Origin: Desulfuromusa sp.
GTDB lineage: Bacteria > Desulfobacterota > Desulfuromonadia > Desulfuromonadales > Geopsychrobacteraceae
Assembly (NCBI GenBank): GCA_021647765.1
Contig: JAKIUD010000002.1
Span: 1 to 64,000 of the forward strand
DNA length: 64,000 nt
Direction of reading: 5' to 3'
A model generated the notes under the pieces. It saw nothing but the letters and a program-made list of their open reading frames with translations. It had not been told where the DNA came from and ran no database searches. This document shows positions 23,834 to 32,845 of this stretch, piece by piece (within the stretch, counting starts at the first letter, position 1; the number at the start of each line of letters is the position of its first letter). Position numbers and translations under genes: made by a program.

Positions 23834-26386
23834 TCATTGCTCATCCTCAGGGAGGTTATATTTCTCCCGAAATTGCTCTAATTCTTTCTGCGCATCTTCA
23901 AGTTTAGCCTCCGCCTTTGCTGAACGTCGGGTTGCTTTGTCCAATTCCCTCTTAGCCGCTTCCAACTCTTTATGCAGAGCATCAAGCTCTTCTTCAGACA
24001 GCTTTTCCTGGCGAGCTTCTAGTAATGCTTTCAGGTTCTGTTCGAAAATAGCTTTAACCTTATCCAGCTCTTCTTCTGTATCTGCAACCCGCTGTTCCGC
24101 AGCGGCAAACTGGTCTTCCACCTCAGCAAATTGGCCAGCAACCCCGGAATCCGGTTCAGCATCGAGCTGAATATCTTGAGCAGCCAGAACCATGGCGACA
24201 ATTGGCAACTGTTGCAACAGACTATCAACCTGGCTATCACTTTTGTCAAAGATTTCACCTCTCTTTAATTCAACTGGAAGAAAAACCAGACTGGCGGTTT
24301 TTGAATGGGCAATCATGGTTTCAGTTTCCCGATCTTCAACCACCACCGCCTCAGCATCTATTCTGACCTGATCCAGTTCTTTCAGCAACGCATCTTTCGT
24401 TGCCTGAAGATTATTTTCCTCTACCGGCAACAGCACCCGTAATCTGGCGTTGGACCAGAAGGAGTCCCGGGTCATCAAGTGCCCGAGCAGTAACATCAGT
24501 GAGCCATTGGCACCTCGCTCATACCAGATGTCAATCTGTCGCTGGTCGGGTGCCAGACTGTGAAGATCCTGCCAGTCCTGTTCATCAGCATCAAAAATAA
24601 CCAGATTATATTTAAGCCGTAAGGCCATCCGTAAAATTTTGCCATAAGCTTTCAAGTTGCCGCTGAGAAACTTTTCCAGATAAAAGCTGTGGTGGTTAAG
24701 GAGGATCGTATTGGCACGCAAGGGACCCACCCCGAAAGATTGGAGCAGCACGGAACTCCCTGTTTCAAAATCGGGGGCAGTAATAACCAGAGGGAAGGTT
24801 TGTGTGCCACTTGTCTTGATGTCCTCACGAAGCTGTTTTTCCGCCTCCTCTTTCTGCTTATATAATTTGACACCACTTCCGGTCAGCAATCTGACCAGAG
24901 TAGTCAAACCACTTTTTCCTTCCAGCCAGGTTGCAAACTGCAGCAGCGGCTCACGCTGTTCATGTTTGTCGGAAAAAATCAGGATCTGGGGTCGCCAGTC
25001 GCGCGGGTGTTCCAATTCCTGGGAAATTTGCAGCAGGTGTTCACGAACCTGCTGCAGATGGTAAGAGCGACGGCTGTCAGCCCAACGGACTTGATGGGCA
25101 GTCCGTTGTAAATACTGATAAAGGATAAACAGAACCGCAACCGCTAAAGCACCAGCTTTCCAGTCAATAGCCAACATCACCAACAAACAGAGGATGGCTC
25201 CAGCTAAACTGATTCGGCGGTGATACCATTTAAAGCGGGGGCGAAAAGAGGGACTGGCGGAGCGAGCTTCAAAATAGGTCGCATAGTTGAGAAGCCCATA
25301 TGAGATCAGAAAGAACATGGCGACCACGCTGGCGATCAGATTAAGGTTACCAAGACCAACCGTCAGAATTGCTACTCCAGCTGCAAGTAGTACCCCCCGC
25401 CGTGGATTATTGGCTGGACCAACACCTTTGGCAAAAGGATTCAGAACAGGGAAAATTTTATCGGTAGCCAATGCTTGCAGAATCCGGGGTGCCCCCAGGA
25501 ATGAAGCCATGGCCGAGGAAAGGGTTGCGGCAAAGACCCCGGCTGTAATCAAAATTGGTAACCAGGCGACCTTGCGCATCGAATCATAATCCCTGAGCAA
25601 AATATCCTGCGGGAGTACCCCGGCAAAGACAAGAGCAGCTCCAAAGTAAACAAGGATTGATATGCCGACGGCCAGAAAAGTTCCCAGCGGTAAGCTTTTG
25701 CCGGGGTCTTCCAGATCTCCCGACAAACTGACCCCTTGAGTGAAACCGGTCACAGCCGGGAAAAAGATGGCAAATAACACCCAGAACCCCTGCTCTGATG
25801 CGGTTGTATTCCAGTTTTTACGGAAAATCTGATCATCCCAGTGGAATAATCCACCCAGAAAAAATGACAGCAGAGCAAGTAGGAGAATTCCCATGACGAT
25901 GTACTGAAAGCGGGTTGCCCAGTTGGCTCCCTGCCAGGCGAGAATAAATAATCCACCAATTGCCACCACAGCAATGATCTGGGCGGTGCCACTTTCGCCA
26001 CCTAATAATCCGGAAAAGATCTCACCAAAGCCAATAAAATACAATCCGACCGAAACCGCTTGAGCAATAAATAAAACCAACCCCAGAGCACCACCAAATT
26101 CAAGACCGAGGGTTCGAGAAATCAAAAAATAATCACCACCGCCGCGAACGGTCAGGTTTGTCGCTATTGCGGATAAAGAAACACTGGTTAAAACCGAAAT
26201 AAGATTAGCCACCAGAATAATCAACAGCGCCTGCTTTATTCCCGCTGCGCCTACGACATAACCAAGGCGCATGAACAGGATAATGCCAAGAATTGTCAGA
26301 ACACTGGGGGTAAAAACTCCAGCAAAGGTTCCGAGTTTTTTATTCTGATTCTTACCAATTGAATCCTGGTCAGTTTTATCTGTCAT
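23834..26386 (-). CDS. cation-chloride cotransporter-like APC permease with coiled-coil tail
   Basis: An 850-residue membrane protein. The first 430 residues contain about 12 helices of the amino acid-polyamine-cation superfamily, beginning GVFTPSVLTILGIILFMRLG, closest in appearance to SLC12-type Na-K-Cl cotransporters. A large cytoplasmic domain (about 440-740) follows, as in that family, then a coiled coil (about 755-840) rich in Glu, Lys and Ala. Start at 26386 or one codon earlier follows GGAGG; the frame to 26413 lacks a site. The substrate is probably ions, but an amino acid is possible. Confidence 0.82.
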   Translation of the reverse strand: MTDKTDQDSIGKNQNKKLGTFAGVFTPSVLTILGIILFMRLGYVVGAAGIKQALLIILVANLISVLTSVSLSAIATNLTVRGGGDYFLISRTLGLEFGGALGLVLFIAQAVSVGLYFIGFGEIFSGLLGGESGTAQIIAVVAIGGLFILAWQGANWATRFQYIVMGILLLALLSFFLGGLFHWDDQIFRKNWNTTASEQGFWVLFAIFFPAVTGFTQGVSLSGDLEDPGKSLPLGTFLAVGISILVYFGAALVFAGVLPQDILLRDYDSMRKVAWLPILITAGVFAATLSSAMASFLGAPRILQALATDKIFPVLNPFAKGVGPANNPRRGVLLAAGVAILTVGLGNLNLIASVVAMFFLISYGLLNYATYFEARSASPSFRPRFKWYHRRISLAGAILCLLVMLAIDWKAGALAVAVLFILYQYLQRTAHQVRWADSRRSYHLQQVREHLLQISQELEHPRDWRPQILIFSDKHEQREPLLQFATWLEGKSGLTTLVRLLTGSGVKLYKQKEEAEKQLREDIKTSGTQTFPLVITAPDFETGSSVLLQSFGVGPLRANTILLNHHSFYLEKFLSGNLKAYGKILRMALRLKYNLVIFDADEQDWQDLHSLAPDQRQIDIWYERGANGSLMLLLGHLMTRDSFWSNARLRVLLPVEENNLQATKDALLKELDQVRIDAEAVVVEDRETETMIAHSKTASLVFLPVELKRGEIFDKSDSQVDSLLQQLPIVAMVLAAQDIQLDAEPDSGVAGQFAEVEDQFAAAEQRVADTEEELDKVKAIFEQNLKALLEARQEKLSEEELDALHKELEAAKRELDKATRRSAKAEAKLEDAQKELEQFREKYNLPEDEQ

Positions 26387-26471
26387 CATTCCTCCAATTA
26401 AAGCTCCTAGCATTCTGAATGATTATTGCTTTCTATTAAGGTTCTTGCAAAGTCCTTTAAAGCCCAGTAGT

Positions 26472-26560
26472 CGTCATTCCCGCGTAGGCGGGAATTCAGA
26501 GGTTTTCTGGGTTCATCAAAAAAAAACTGGATCCCCGTTTTCACGAGGATGACGACTTTT
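26472..26560 (+). repeat. REP-like palindrome, copy 4 of 4
   Basis: CGTCATTCCCGC...GCGGGAATTCAGAGG on the left and CTGGATCCCCG...GAGGATGACGACTTTT on the right, same orientation as the other copies. TTGCAAA occurs on both flanks (about 26445 and 26559), a possible short target duplication. Confidence 0.85.
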
Positions 26561-26571
26561 GCAAATTATAA

Positions 26572-27075
26572 TTATCCGCCTGCTATTTCATCGCGCAAAC
26601 GGCGAAAGATCTCCCGATAGGCACGTCGATCATCATGTTGTTGAACCGATCGACTCAATCGGGAAATAGCTTTGCGGTCAATCTCCGGAGCCAATTCGAT
26701 CATTTCATCAAAGGCTTCCGTAAAACTATTCTCATCACAAAGGCGATCGCGCAATTTTTCCAGCTGATGGAATTGTTTCTTTTCCCCGCAAGCCACCTGA
26801 TCGAGATTCATTAATTGACGTAATAAGTCCTCCAAAGCATCCTCTGATTTACGTAATATCCCCGCCAGATGTTTCAACTGGCGGCGCTGGGAACTACGCC
26901 CTTTAGTTGCACGAGCCAGTTCCGCTTCCCGGGCAATGGCAACAGGAAGGTCAATTTGAGAATACCGCTTATCGGTTAACCCGATCAGTTGTTCCGCTAT
27001 TTGTTCAATCTGTTTTGCCTGCTGTTTTTTTTTGGTTCGACTCAGTGGTAAATCATCTTCTATAAATTCTTCCAT
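26572..27075 (-). CDS. darP: ribosome biogenesis factor DarP (YjgA, DUF615)
   Basis: A 167-residue, mostly helical, basic protein. It matches the DUF615/YjgA family, with LSRTKKKQQAKQIEQIAEQL near the N-terminus, then SQIDLP and RREL-type helices through the body. In E. coli the protein binds late 50S precursors and supports peptidyl-transferase centre maturation. AGGAGA precedes the start. It is divergent from the HD-domain gene. The C-terminal end is four residues from a REP-like repeat. Confidence 0.92.
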   Translation of the reverse strand: MEEFIEDDLPLSRTKKKQQAKQIEQIAEQLIGLTDKRYSQIDLPVAIAREAELARATKGRSSQRRQLKHLAGILRKSEDALEDLLRQLMNLDQVACGEKKQFHQLEKLRDRLCDENSFTEAFDEMIELAPEIDRKAISRLSRSVQQHDDRRAYREIFRRLRDEIAGG

Positions 27076-27218
27076 GGACAGACTATCTCCTGTAAAAGTT
27101 TTCTTAAAACTACCCTGTGCAGAAGATAATGGTCAATTGCGAAAATATCTACCTCTCTGCTTTGGTCACAGCAAGTTTTTTGCTATGATCCAGTAGACTG
27201 ACAAAAGGGAGGAAAATA

Positions 27219-27785
27219 ATGGAATATGGAATTACTCGTGAGCGCTCACTGGAACTGCTTAATCAGTATCTAAGTCATCCCAATCTGATTAAGCACTCTC
27301 TTGCCAGTGAAGCGGTCATGCGTGCCTTGGCTCGCCATTTTTCTGCAGATGAAGAGCTCTGGGGATTGACCGGGCTGTTGCATGATCTTGATGCCGATTT
27401 AACTCAGGATGATCTGTCCCGGCATACCCATGAAACTGTCCGTATTCTCCGTGATGAAGGGGTTGCCGAGGAGATTATTGAGGCCATTCGGATGCACAAT
27501 GAGCATGCCCATGATGATAAACGCAGTGAGCAATTTCATCATGCTCTGGCTGCCGGAGAAACCATCACTGGACTGGTCACCGCAACCGCGCTGGTTTATC
27601 CAGATAAAAAACTGGGGAGTGTGAAACCAAAATCGGTGCGCAAAAGGTACAAAGAAAAGCAGTTTGCTGCTGGGGCTAATCGGGAAATCATTGCTGAATG
27701 TGAGTTGATTGGCTTAGCTATACCAGATTTTTGCGACCTTAGTTTAGAGGCAATGCAAGGGATTTCTGAAGATCTTGGACTTTAA
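27219..27785 (+). CDS. HDIG-domain metal-dependent phosphohydrolase
   Basis: A 188-residue HD-fold protein. The metal ligands appear as His in IKHSLASEAVMRAL (about 26-39), the HD pair in LLHDLDADL (about 53-61), then HTHE and HNEH motifs. Related proteins hydrolyse nucleotides or phosphoesters. The start follows GGGAGGAAAATA. It ends 2 nt before larB, so the three genes HD-larB-larC probably share a transcript; a role in making or repairing the nickel-pincer nucleotide is possible but unproven. Confidence 0.85.
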   Translation: MEYGITRERSLELLNQYLSHPNLIKHSLASEAVMRALARHFSADEELWGLTGLLHDLDADLTQDDLSRHTHETVRILRDEGVAEEIIEAIRMHNEHAHDDKRSEQFHHALAAGETITGLVTATALVYPDKKLGSVKPKSVRKRYKEKQFAAGANREIIAECELIGLAIPDFCDLSLEAMQGISEDLGL

Positions 27786-27787
27786 AT

Positions 27788-28543
27788 ATGAATAATAAAG
27801 AATTGACCCGATTACTTCAATCGCTGGCTGATGGCCAGATCAGTATTGATGATGGTGTCGAGCGGTTGAAACACCTTCCGTTTGAAGATCTCGGCATCGC
27901 CCAGATTGACCACCATCGTGAATTGCGCCAGGGTGTTCCCGAAGTTGTCCTTGGCGAAAGTAAAAGTCTGGAACAACTAAGGACGATCCTTTCGGCTATG
28001 GCAAAACAAGATCGCAATATCCTTGTTACCCGTCTGGATGGAGAAAAAGGAACCGCACTGTGCAACCAGTTCCCCGAAGGGGAGTATGATGTCGATGGAC
28101 GAACCTTCTGCTTGGTACAACAAAAAATTGAAATGACAGGAAGAGGTAAAATTCTGGTCATCTGTGCTGGCACTTCAGATTTGCCGGTCGCCAGGGAAGC
28201 CATCATTACTGCCCGGATGCTCGGTAACGAAGTTGAAGAGCTGATCGATGTCGGGGTTGCCGGGATTCATCGACTACTGGCGCGGCAGGATCTGCTTCGA
28301 GGAGCGGCCGTTTTGATTGTGATTGCCGGAATGGAAGGGGCACTCCCTTCAGTTGTGGGCGGGTTGGTCGCGACGCCGGTGATTGCAGTTCCAACCTCAG
28401 TCGGTTATGGCGCTGCTTTTGGTGGAATTGCCGCTCTGCTCGGGATGCTTAATTCTTGTGCCAGTGGGGTCACGGTCGTCAATATTGACAACGGTTTTGG
28501 TGCCGCTTTTGCAGCGAATCGAATTAATCGCAAAAAGGAATGA
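27788..28543 (+). CDS. larB: nickel pincer cofactor biosynthesis carboxylase LarB
   Basis: Carboxylates and hydrolyses nicotinic acid adenine dinucleotide, the first step of the nickel-pincer nucleotide used by lactate racemase-type enzymes. The 251 residues have the N-terminal helical region and a PurE-like domain (about 125-250) with AGTSDLPVAREA and the core VIAVPTSVGYGAAFGG. The distinctive IDNGFGAAFAANRINR tail is present. Its upstream neighbour ends 2 nt before it. LarC follows after a palindromic repeat. LarE and LarA are not in the window. Confidence 0.95.
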   Translation: MNNKELTRLLQSLADGQISIDDGVERLKHLPFEDLGIAQIDHHRELRQGVPEVVLGESKSLEQLRTILSAMAKQDRNILVTRLDGEKGTALCNQFPEGEYDVDGRTFCLVQQKIEMTGRGKILVICAGTSDLPVAREAIITARMLGNEVEELIDVGVAGIHRLLARQDLLRGAAVLIVIAGMEGALPSVVGGLVATPVIAVPTSVGYGAAFGGIAALLGMLNSCASGVTVVNIDNGFGAAFAANRINRKKE

Positions 28544-28551
28544 TTTATTAT

Positions 28552-28579
28552 GTAGGGGTGCTGCTTGCCGCGCCCCTAC
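28552..28579 (+). repeat. GTAGGGGC-type palindrome between larB and larC
   Basis: GTAGGGGTGCTGC...GCCGCGCCCCTAC forms a short inverted repeat whose outer arms GTAGGGG and CCCCTAC are exact. The ATG of larC follows 20 nt later in the context ATATCAATATGAAA. The same element with the same following context occurs before dapB. Confidence 0.8.
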
Positions 28580-28598
28580 GGAGTCAATAAATATCAAT

Positions 28599-29798
28599 AT
28601 GAAAACTCTCTACCTCGACACCTTTTCCGGGATCTCCGGTGATATGTTCCTCGGTCTATTAATCGATCTGGGGGTCAATCAACAGCAACTGGAGCAGGAA
28701 CTGACGAAACTGCCAATTTCCGGCTACAAACTGGAAGTAGGGCGTGAACAGCGCCACGGTATCGAAGGGTGTCGGGTTCAGGTTCATTGTGAAGAGACTC
28801 ATCACCACCGGGGGTGGAGTACGATTGATAAGATGTTGACGGAGAGCACCCTGCAACAGTCGGTTAAGCAAACTGCCCGGAAGTTCTTTCGCCGTTTGGG
28901 TGAAGCAGAAGCCAAGGTGCATGGAATTGATATCGATCGGGTTCATTTTCATGAGGTAGGAGCTATTGATGCGATTGTTGATCTGGTCGGAACTGCAATC
29001 GGTTTAAATGTGCTGGGAGTTGAAAAAATACTTTGCTCTTCTCTCCCATTATCCCGGGGTATGAGCCAGTGCGCTCATGGTGCCCTCCCTCTTCCTGCGC
29101 CAGCAACTCTGGAGATTCTGCAGGGAATACCTGTCTACGACAGTCATAACGATAAAGAGTTGGTTACTCCCACCGGGGCAACCATTGTCGCAGAGCTGGC
29201 AGAGTTCAGTTCATTTCCAACCCAATCCCTGGGGACAGTCGGTTATGGGGTCGGGGGCTGGAAGCTGGAAGATCGTCCCAATCTCCTGCGCGGTATCCTC
29301 TATGAAAAAAATACCGCAACCCGTAGTCCTGAGAAGGTTCAGTTACTGGAAACCCACATTGATGACAGCACCCCGGAGCAACTTGGCAATCTGCTGGAAT
29401 TATTATTTTCAGCCGGAGCACTGGATGCAGGTTATATCCCGCTACAGATGAAGAAAAACCGCCCTGGCAACCTGTTAACCGTGGTCAGCCGTCCCGAACA
29501 GGCGGAAGAGTTGGCAGCATTGATTATGCGTGAGAGCAGCGCCATCGGTGTACGCAGTAACCGTTGTGACCGTTACCGACTCAATCGCCGTAGCGCCAAG
29601 GTAAAAACAGAGATGGGTTCAGCCAGGGTTAAGTTGATTTTTGACGGCGAGCTGTTTTTGCGATTGACCCCAGAGTACGATGATTGTCGCGAACTGGCAC
29701 GCAAAACTGGACAACCGCTACAGCAGGTTTACCGGCTGGTGGAAACAGCAGCCTATGAGCAGCTTGATTTTACTGCTAAGGAGAAATTTGATGACTGA
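28599..29798 (+). CDS. larC: nickel insertion protein LarC
   Basis: CTP-dependent cyclometallase that inserts nickel into the pincer nucleotide. The 399 residues begin MKTLYLDTFSGISGDM, the family signature, and carry FHEVGAIDAIVDLVG (about 110-124) and PTGATIV (about 191-197). In some species larC is made by a ribosomal frameshift; here the frame is intact. The start was placed at 28599 because similarity begins there, though no good ribosome-binding site precedes it and a GTAGGGGC repeat takes up that space. The last 8 nt overlap pgpA. Confidence 0.93.
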   Translation: MKTLYLDTFSGISGDMFLGLLIDLGVNQQQLEQELTKLPISGYKLEVGREQRHGIEGCRVQVHCEETHHHRGWSTIDKMLTESTLQQSVKQTARKFFRRLGEAEAKVHGIDIDRVHFHEVGAIDAIVDLVGTAIGLNVLGVEKILCSSLPLSRGMSQCAHGALPLPAPATLEILQGIPVYDSHNDKELVTPTGATIVAELAEFSSFPTQSLGTVGYGVGGWKLEDRPNLLRGILYEKNTATRSPEKVQLLETHIDDSTPEQLGNLLELLFSAGALDAGYIPLQMKKNRPGNLLTVVSRPEQAEELAALIMRESSAIGVRSNRCDRYRLNRRSAKVKTEMGSARVKLIFDGELFLRLTPEYDDCRELARKTGQPLQQVYRLVETAAYEQLDFTAKEKFDD

Positions 29799-30276
29799 GA
29801 ACGATTCGCTGGAACAATGGAGTTTTCGTAAGCTGGTGCTGTTTTTCTCCAGTAATGGCGGCCTTGGTTATGCTCCAATTGCTCCTGGAACCTTTGGCAC
29901 TCTGGCAGGTATACCCGCATTTTACTATCTGTCAAATTTCTCCTGGCCACTGCAATTTCTCACTCTAGCTGCCATTTTGTTTTTAAGTTTCTGGATTTGT
30001 GATGTTGCGGGAAAGTATTATGATGAAGCCGATGACGGACGGATCGTTATCGATGAGCTGATTGGCTACCTGATCACCACTGCATTCCTCCCTTTTTCCT
30101 GGCCGGTGGCTATTCTCGGTTTTATCTGGTTCCGGATCTTTGACATCGTCAAACCTCCGCCAGCTAGCTGGTTTGATCGGGAGATGAAAAACGGCTTTGG
30201 AGTTACCTTAGATGACGTTATGGCCGGTATTTATGCTGCGATTGCGTTGCGTATTTGTCTGGCACTGTTCAGCTGA
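29791..30276 (+). CDS. pgpA: phosphatidylglycerophosphatase A
   Basis: Membrane enzyme removing phosphate from phosphatidylglycerol phosphate. The 161-residue protein has the early GYAPIAPGTFGTLAG motif (about 27-41), and the acidic active-site helix IVIDELIGY (about 84-92), then RIFDIVKPPP. About three or four membrane helices. Start at 29791 follows AAGGAG and overlaps the larC stop codon. cinA follows by 14 nt. The pgpA-cinA-recA order is common in many proteobacteria. Confidence 0.93.
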   Translation: MTENDSLEQWSFRKLVLFFSSNGGLGYAPIAPGTFGTLAGIPAFYYLSNFSWPLQFLTLAAILFLSFWICDVAGKYYDEADDGRIVIDELIGYLITTAFLPFSWPVAILGFIWFRIFDIVKPPPASWFDREMKNGFGVTLDDVMAGIYAAIALRICLALFS

Positions 30277-30290
30277 ACTTGGAGCTCCAC

Positions 30291-31544
30291 ATGCCCCCCT
30301 ACGATATTGCCGTACTGACCACGGGAGATGAACTCCTGAGCGGAGAAATTAGTGACAGCAATACCAAAACAATTGCTGGCATCCTTTCCACCTACGGTTA
30401 CCGGCTACGTTGTTCCCTGTCGGTTCCAGATCAGGAAAAAGAAATTGTCGCGGCGCTTCAATACCTGATTGGCCACGTCCAATTTATCATTGTTACCGGA
30501 GGGTTAGGGCCAACTGGGGATGATCGAACTGCGCGAGCTGCGGCAAGAACTCTTGGACAGCCGCTGGTTATCAATGAAGAAGCATTGAAGATGGTGCATC
30601 AGTGGTTTACCAGTCGTAACCGGCGGATGGAAGCGAGCAACGAAAAGCAGGCGTTGCTGCCCCAATGGGCGCAACCACTACCGAATCAAAACGGCACAGC
30701 ACCCGGATTTCGTTTGTGGCATAACGGTTGTGAACTGTTTTTCCTGCCGGGGGTTCCATCAGAGATGCAGGCAATGTTTAAGCGATCCGTTCTGCCGGTC
30801 TTACAACAGAAGATTCCAGAAGCATACCCGCTTCAACAACGCACTTTCAAACTGTTCGGGTTGTCGGAACCAAAGGTGGATCGAATGGTTCCTTACCAGC
30901 AACTGCCGAAGGATGTTGAAGTCGCCTTTTCTCTCGAGTATCCATTAGTCCTGGTCAAACTGAAAGCAAGTGGAGAAGATGCTGAATTCCGTCTTGATCA
31001 GGCCGAGGCTCTCCTTCTTAAGGAGCTGGGTGATCACCTGATGGCGCGGGACGGGGAAACTCCGGAAGGAAACGTTGGTAAATTGCTGGTCGATGCTGGT
31101 TTGACTCTCTCTCTGGCTGAGTCGTGTACCGGCGGGCTACTCACAACAATGCTGACCAGTCAACCGGGAGCTTCAGCATTTCTGGAACGCGCTGCAGTCA
31201 CCTATGCTGATACTGCTAAAGCAGATTGGCTGAAAGTACCAACCCTACTATTACGGCAGTACGGAGCTGTGAGTGAAAATTGTGCTCGTGCCATGGCGAG
31301 TGGTCTGAGGCACACGACCGGAACTGACTTATCTCTGGCAATCACCGGAATCGCCGGTCCAGATGGTGGTACTGAAGAAAAACCAGTTGGTACGGTCTTT
31401 CTTTCCCTGGCAAGTGCCACTGGCGTTCACGTTAAAAGGTACACTTTTCTGGGGGATCGAAATCGAATTCAGCGGATGAGTGCAACCATGGCATTGGAAT
31501 GGTTACGGCGTTTTGCCCTGCAACAACTGGAGAATAGACCTTAA
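30291..31544 (+). CDS. cinA: CinA competence/damage-inducible protein (NMN deamidase domain)
   Basis: A 417-residue two-domain protein: N-terminal MoCF-like nucleotide pyrophosphatase domain (about 1-170, TGDELLSGEISDSN, GGLGPTGDD) and C-terminal nicotinamide mononucleotide amidohydrolase (PncC) domain (about 260-415, LAESCTGGLL, SGIAGPDGGT-type stretch). It salvages NAD and may hydrolyse ADP-ribose. Start at 30291 (MPPYDIAVL) follows GGAGC seven nt upstream. It lies between pgpA and recA, as is widespread in proteobacteria. Confidence 0.94.
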   Translation: MPPYDIAVLTTGDELLSGEISDSNTKTIAGILSTYGYRLRCSLSVPDQEKEIVAALQYLIGHVQFIIVTGGLGPTGDDRTARAAARTLGQPLVINEEALKMVHQWFTSRNRRMEASNEKQALLPQWAQPLPNQNGTAPGFRLWHNGCELFFLPGVPSEMQAMFKRSVLPVLQQKIPEAYPLQQRTFKLFGLSEPKVDRMVPYQQLPKDVEVAFSLEYPLVLVKLKASGEDAEFRLDQAEALLLKELGDHLMARDGETPEGNVGKLLVDAGLTLSLAESCTGGLLTTMLTSQPGASAFLERAAVTYADTAKADWLKVPTLLLRQYGAVSENCARAMASGLRHTTGTDLSLAITGIAGPDGGTEEKPVGTVFLSLASATGVHVKRYTFLGDRNRIQRMSATMALEWLRRFALQQLENRP

Positions 31545-31761
31545 AATAAATAAATATTGACTCGACAGCAGCAAAAAAAAGTTTTAATGTTATGCTGGAC
31601 AGAGGGGAAACACAAATATCAAGCCCTACAAACCCTCCCGTCATAGCCTGATTTTACCTTTGTGACTTTTTCTGACATACAAACATGCAATATTTAGACA
31701 AGTGCTAATCAGTGACCAATAAAGATCAAACAAAAATTCATATAGCCCACTGGAGGAAAAC

Positions 31762-32790
31762 ATGTCTGACGACAACCGTAATCGTGCTCTGGATCTGGCA
31801 ATGGGTCAGATCGAAAAACAATTTGGCAAGGGGAGCATTATGCGCCTTGGTTCTGATTTTAAGATCCCGGCAATTGATACAATCCCAACCGGAGCTCTGA
31901 GCCTGGATCTCGCTCTCGGAGTGGGCGGCATCCCCAAAGGTCGTATCATTGAGATTTTTGGCCCGGAATCTTCCGGCAAAACCACCCTCGCCCTGCACAT
32001 TCTGGCTCAAGCACAAAAACGGGGAGGAGTTGCCGCATTTATTGATGCCGAACATGCTCTTGATATTCAGTATGCCCAACATCTCGGGGTTAAAATAGAT
32101 GATCTGTTGGTTAGTCAGCCAGACACCGGCGAGCAGGCTCTCGAAATTACTGAGATGTTAGTTCGCAGCGGTGCCATTGACCTATTAGTTATCGATTCGG
32201 TTGCGGCTTTGACACCCCGGGCAGAAATTGAAGGAGATATGGGCGATTCCCATATGGGATTACAAGCACGCTTGATGTCCCAGGCTCTGCGGAAATTGAC
32301 CGGCATCGTTAGCAAATCAAATTGCAGTATTATTTTTATCAATCAGATCCGGATGAAAATCGGGGTGATGTTCGGCAACCCTGAAACCACCACCGGCGGT
32401 AATGCCCTGAAATTTTATGCCTCTATAAGACTCGATATCCGCCGAATTGCTTCCCTGAAACAAGGACAGGATGTTATCGGAGGAAGAACCCGGGTTAAAG
32501 TTGTAAAAAACAAGGTGGCTCCGCCGTTCAAGCAGGCAGAATTTGATATTATGTATGGTAACGGAATCTCCCGCGAAGGAGATCTCCTGGATCTGGGAGT
32601 TGATAACGATATTGTCGAAAAAAGTGGTTCCTGGTTTTCCTATAAAGGGGAGCGGGTTGGGCAGGGAAGAGAGAATGCAAAACAATACCTGAAAGAACAC
32701 CCTGAAATAACCGATGAGATTGAAGCAACCTTACGCGAACTCTATGGAATTGGGGCAGAAATAACACCCGGTAACACAGACGAGGAATAA
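31762..32790 (+). CDS. recA: RecA recombinase
   Basis: DNA strand-exchange protein and activator of LexA cleavage. The 342 residues have the usual core: Walker A GPESSGKTT near 66-74, EHALDIQYAQ, the L1 and L2 DNA-binding loops (GDMGDSHMGLQARLMSQALR and the GGNALKFY region). The C-terminal acidic tail (TDEE) is short. AGGAG lies upstream of the ATG. I could not identify a LexA operator in the 217-bp leader. The three genes recA, pilT, recX appear to be a transcription unit. Confidence 0.97.
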   Translation: MSDDNRNRALDLAMGQIEKQFGKGSIMRLGSDFKIPAIDTIPTGALSLDLALGVGGIPKGRIIEIFGPESSGKTTLALHILAQAQKRGGVAAFIDAEHALDIQYAQHLGVKIDDLLVSQPDTGEQALEITEMLVRSGAIDLLVIDSVAALTPRAEIEGDMGDSHMGLQARLMSQALRKLTGIVSKSNCSIIFINQIRMKIGVMFGNPETTTGGNALKFYASIRLDIRRIASLKQGQDVIGGRTRVKVVKNKVAPPFKQAEFDIMYGNGISREGDLLDLGVDNDIVEKSGSWFSYKGERVGQGRENAKQYLKEHPEITDEIEATLRELYGIGAEITPGNTDEE

Positions 32791-32845
32791 TTACAAAGCT
32801 GTTTCCAAATAGAAACTAAATTGAAAAGTCAGACAGGATACAATT

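Noticed and set aside
28383..28598. Longer larC start inside larB
   Set aside because: The upstream 72 codons overlap larB in another frame and the palindrome, and show no LarC similarity; the family N-terminus begins at 28599.
31545..31761. LexA operator upstream of recA
   Set aside because: The 217-bp leader was scanned for the E. coli and Gram-positive style boxes and for a Geobacter-like GGTT-ACC pair; none was convincing, so none is reported.
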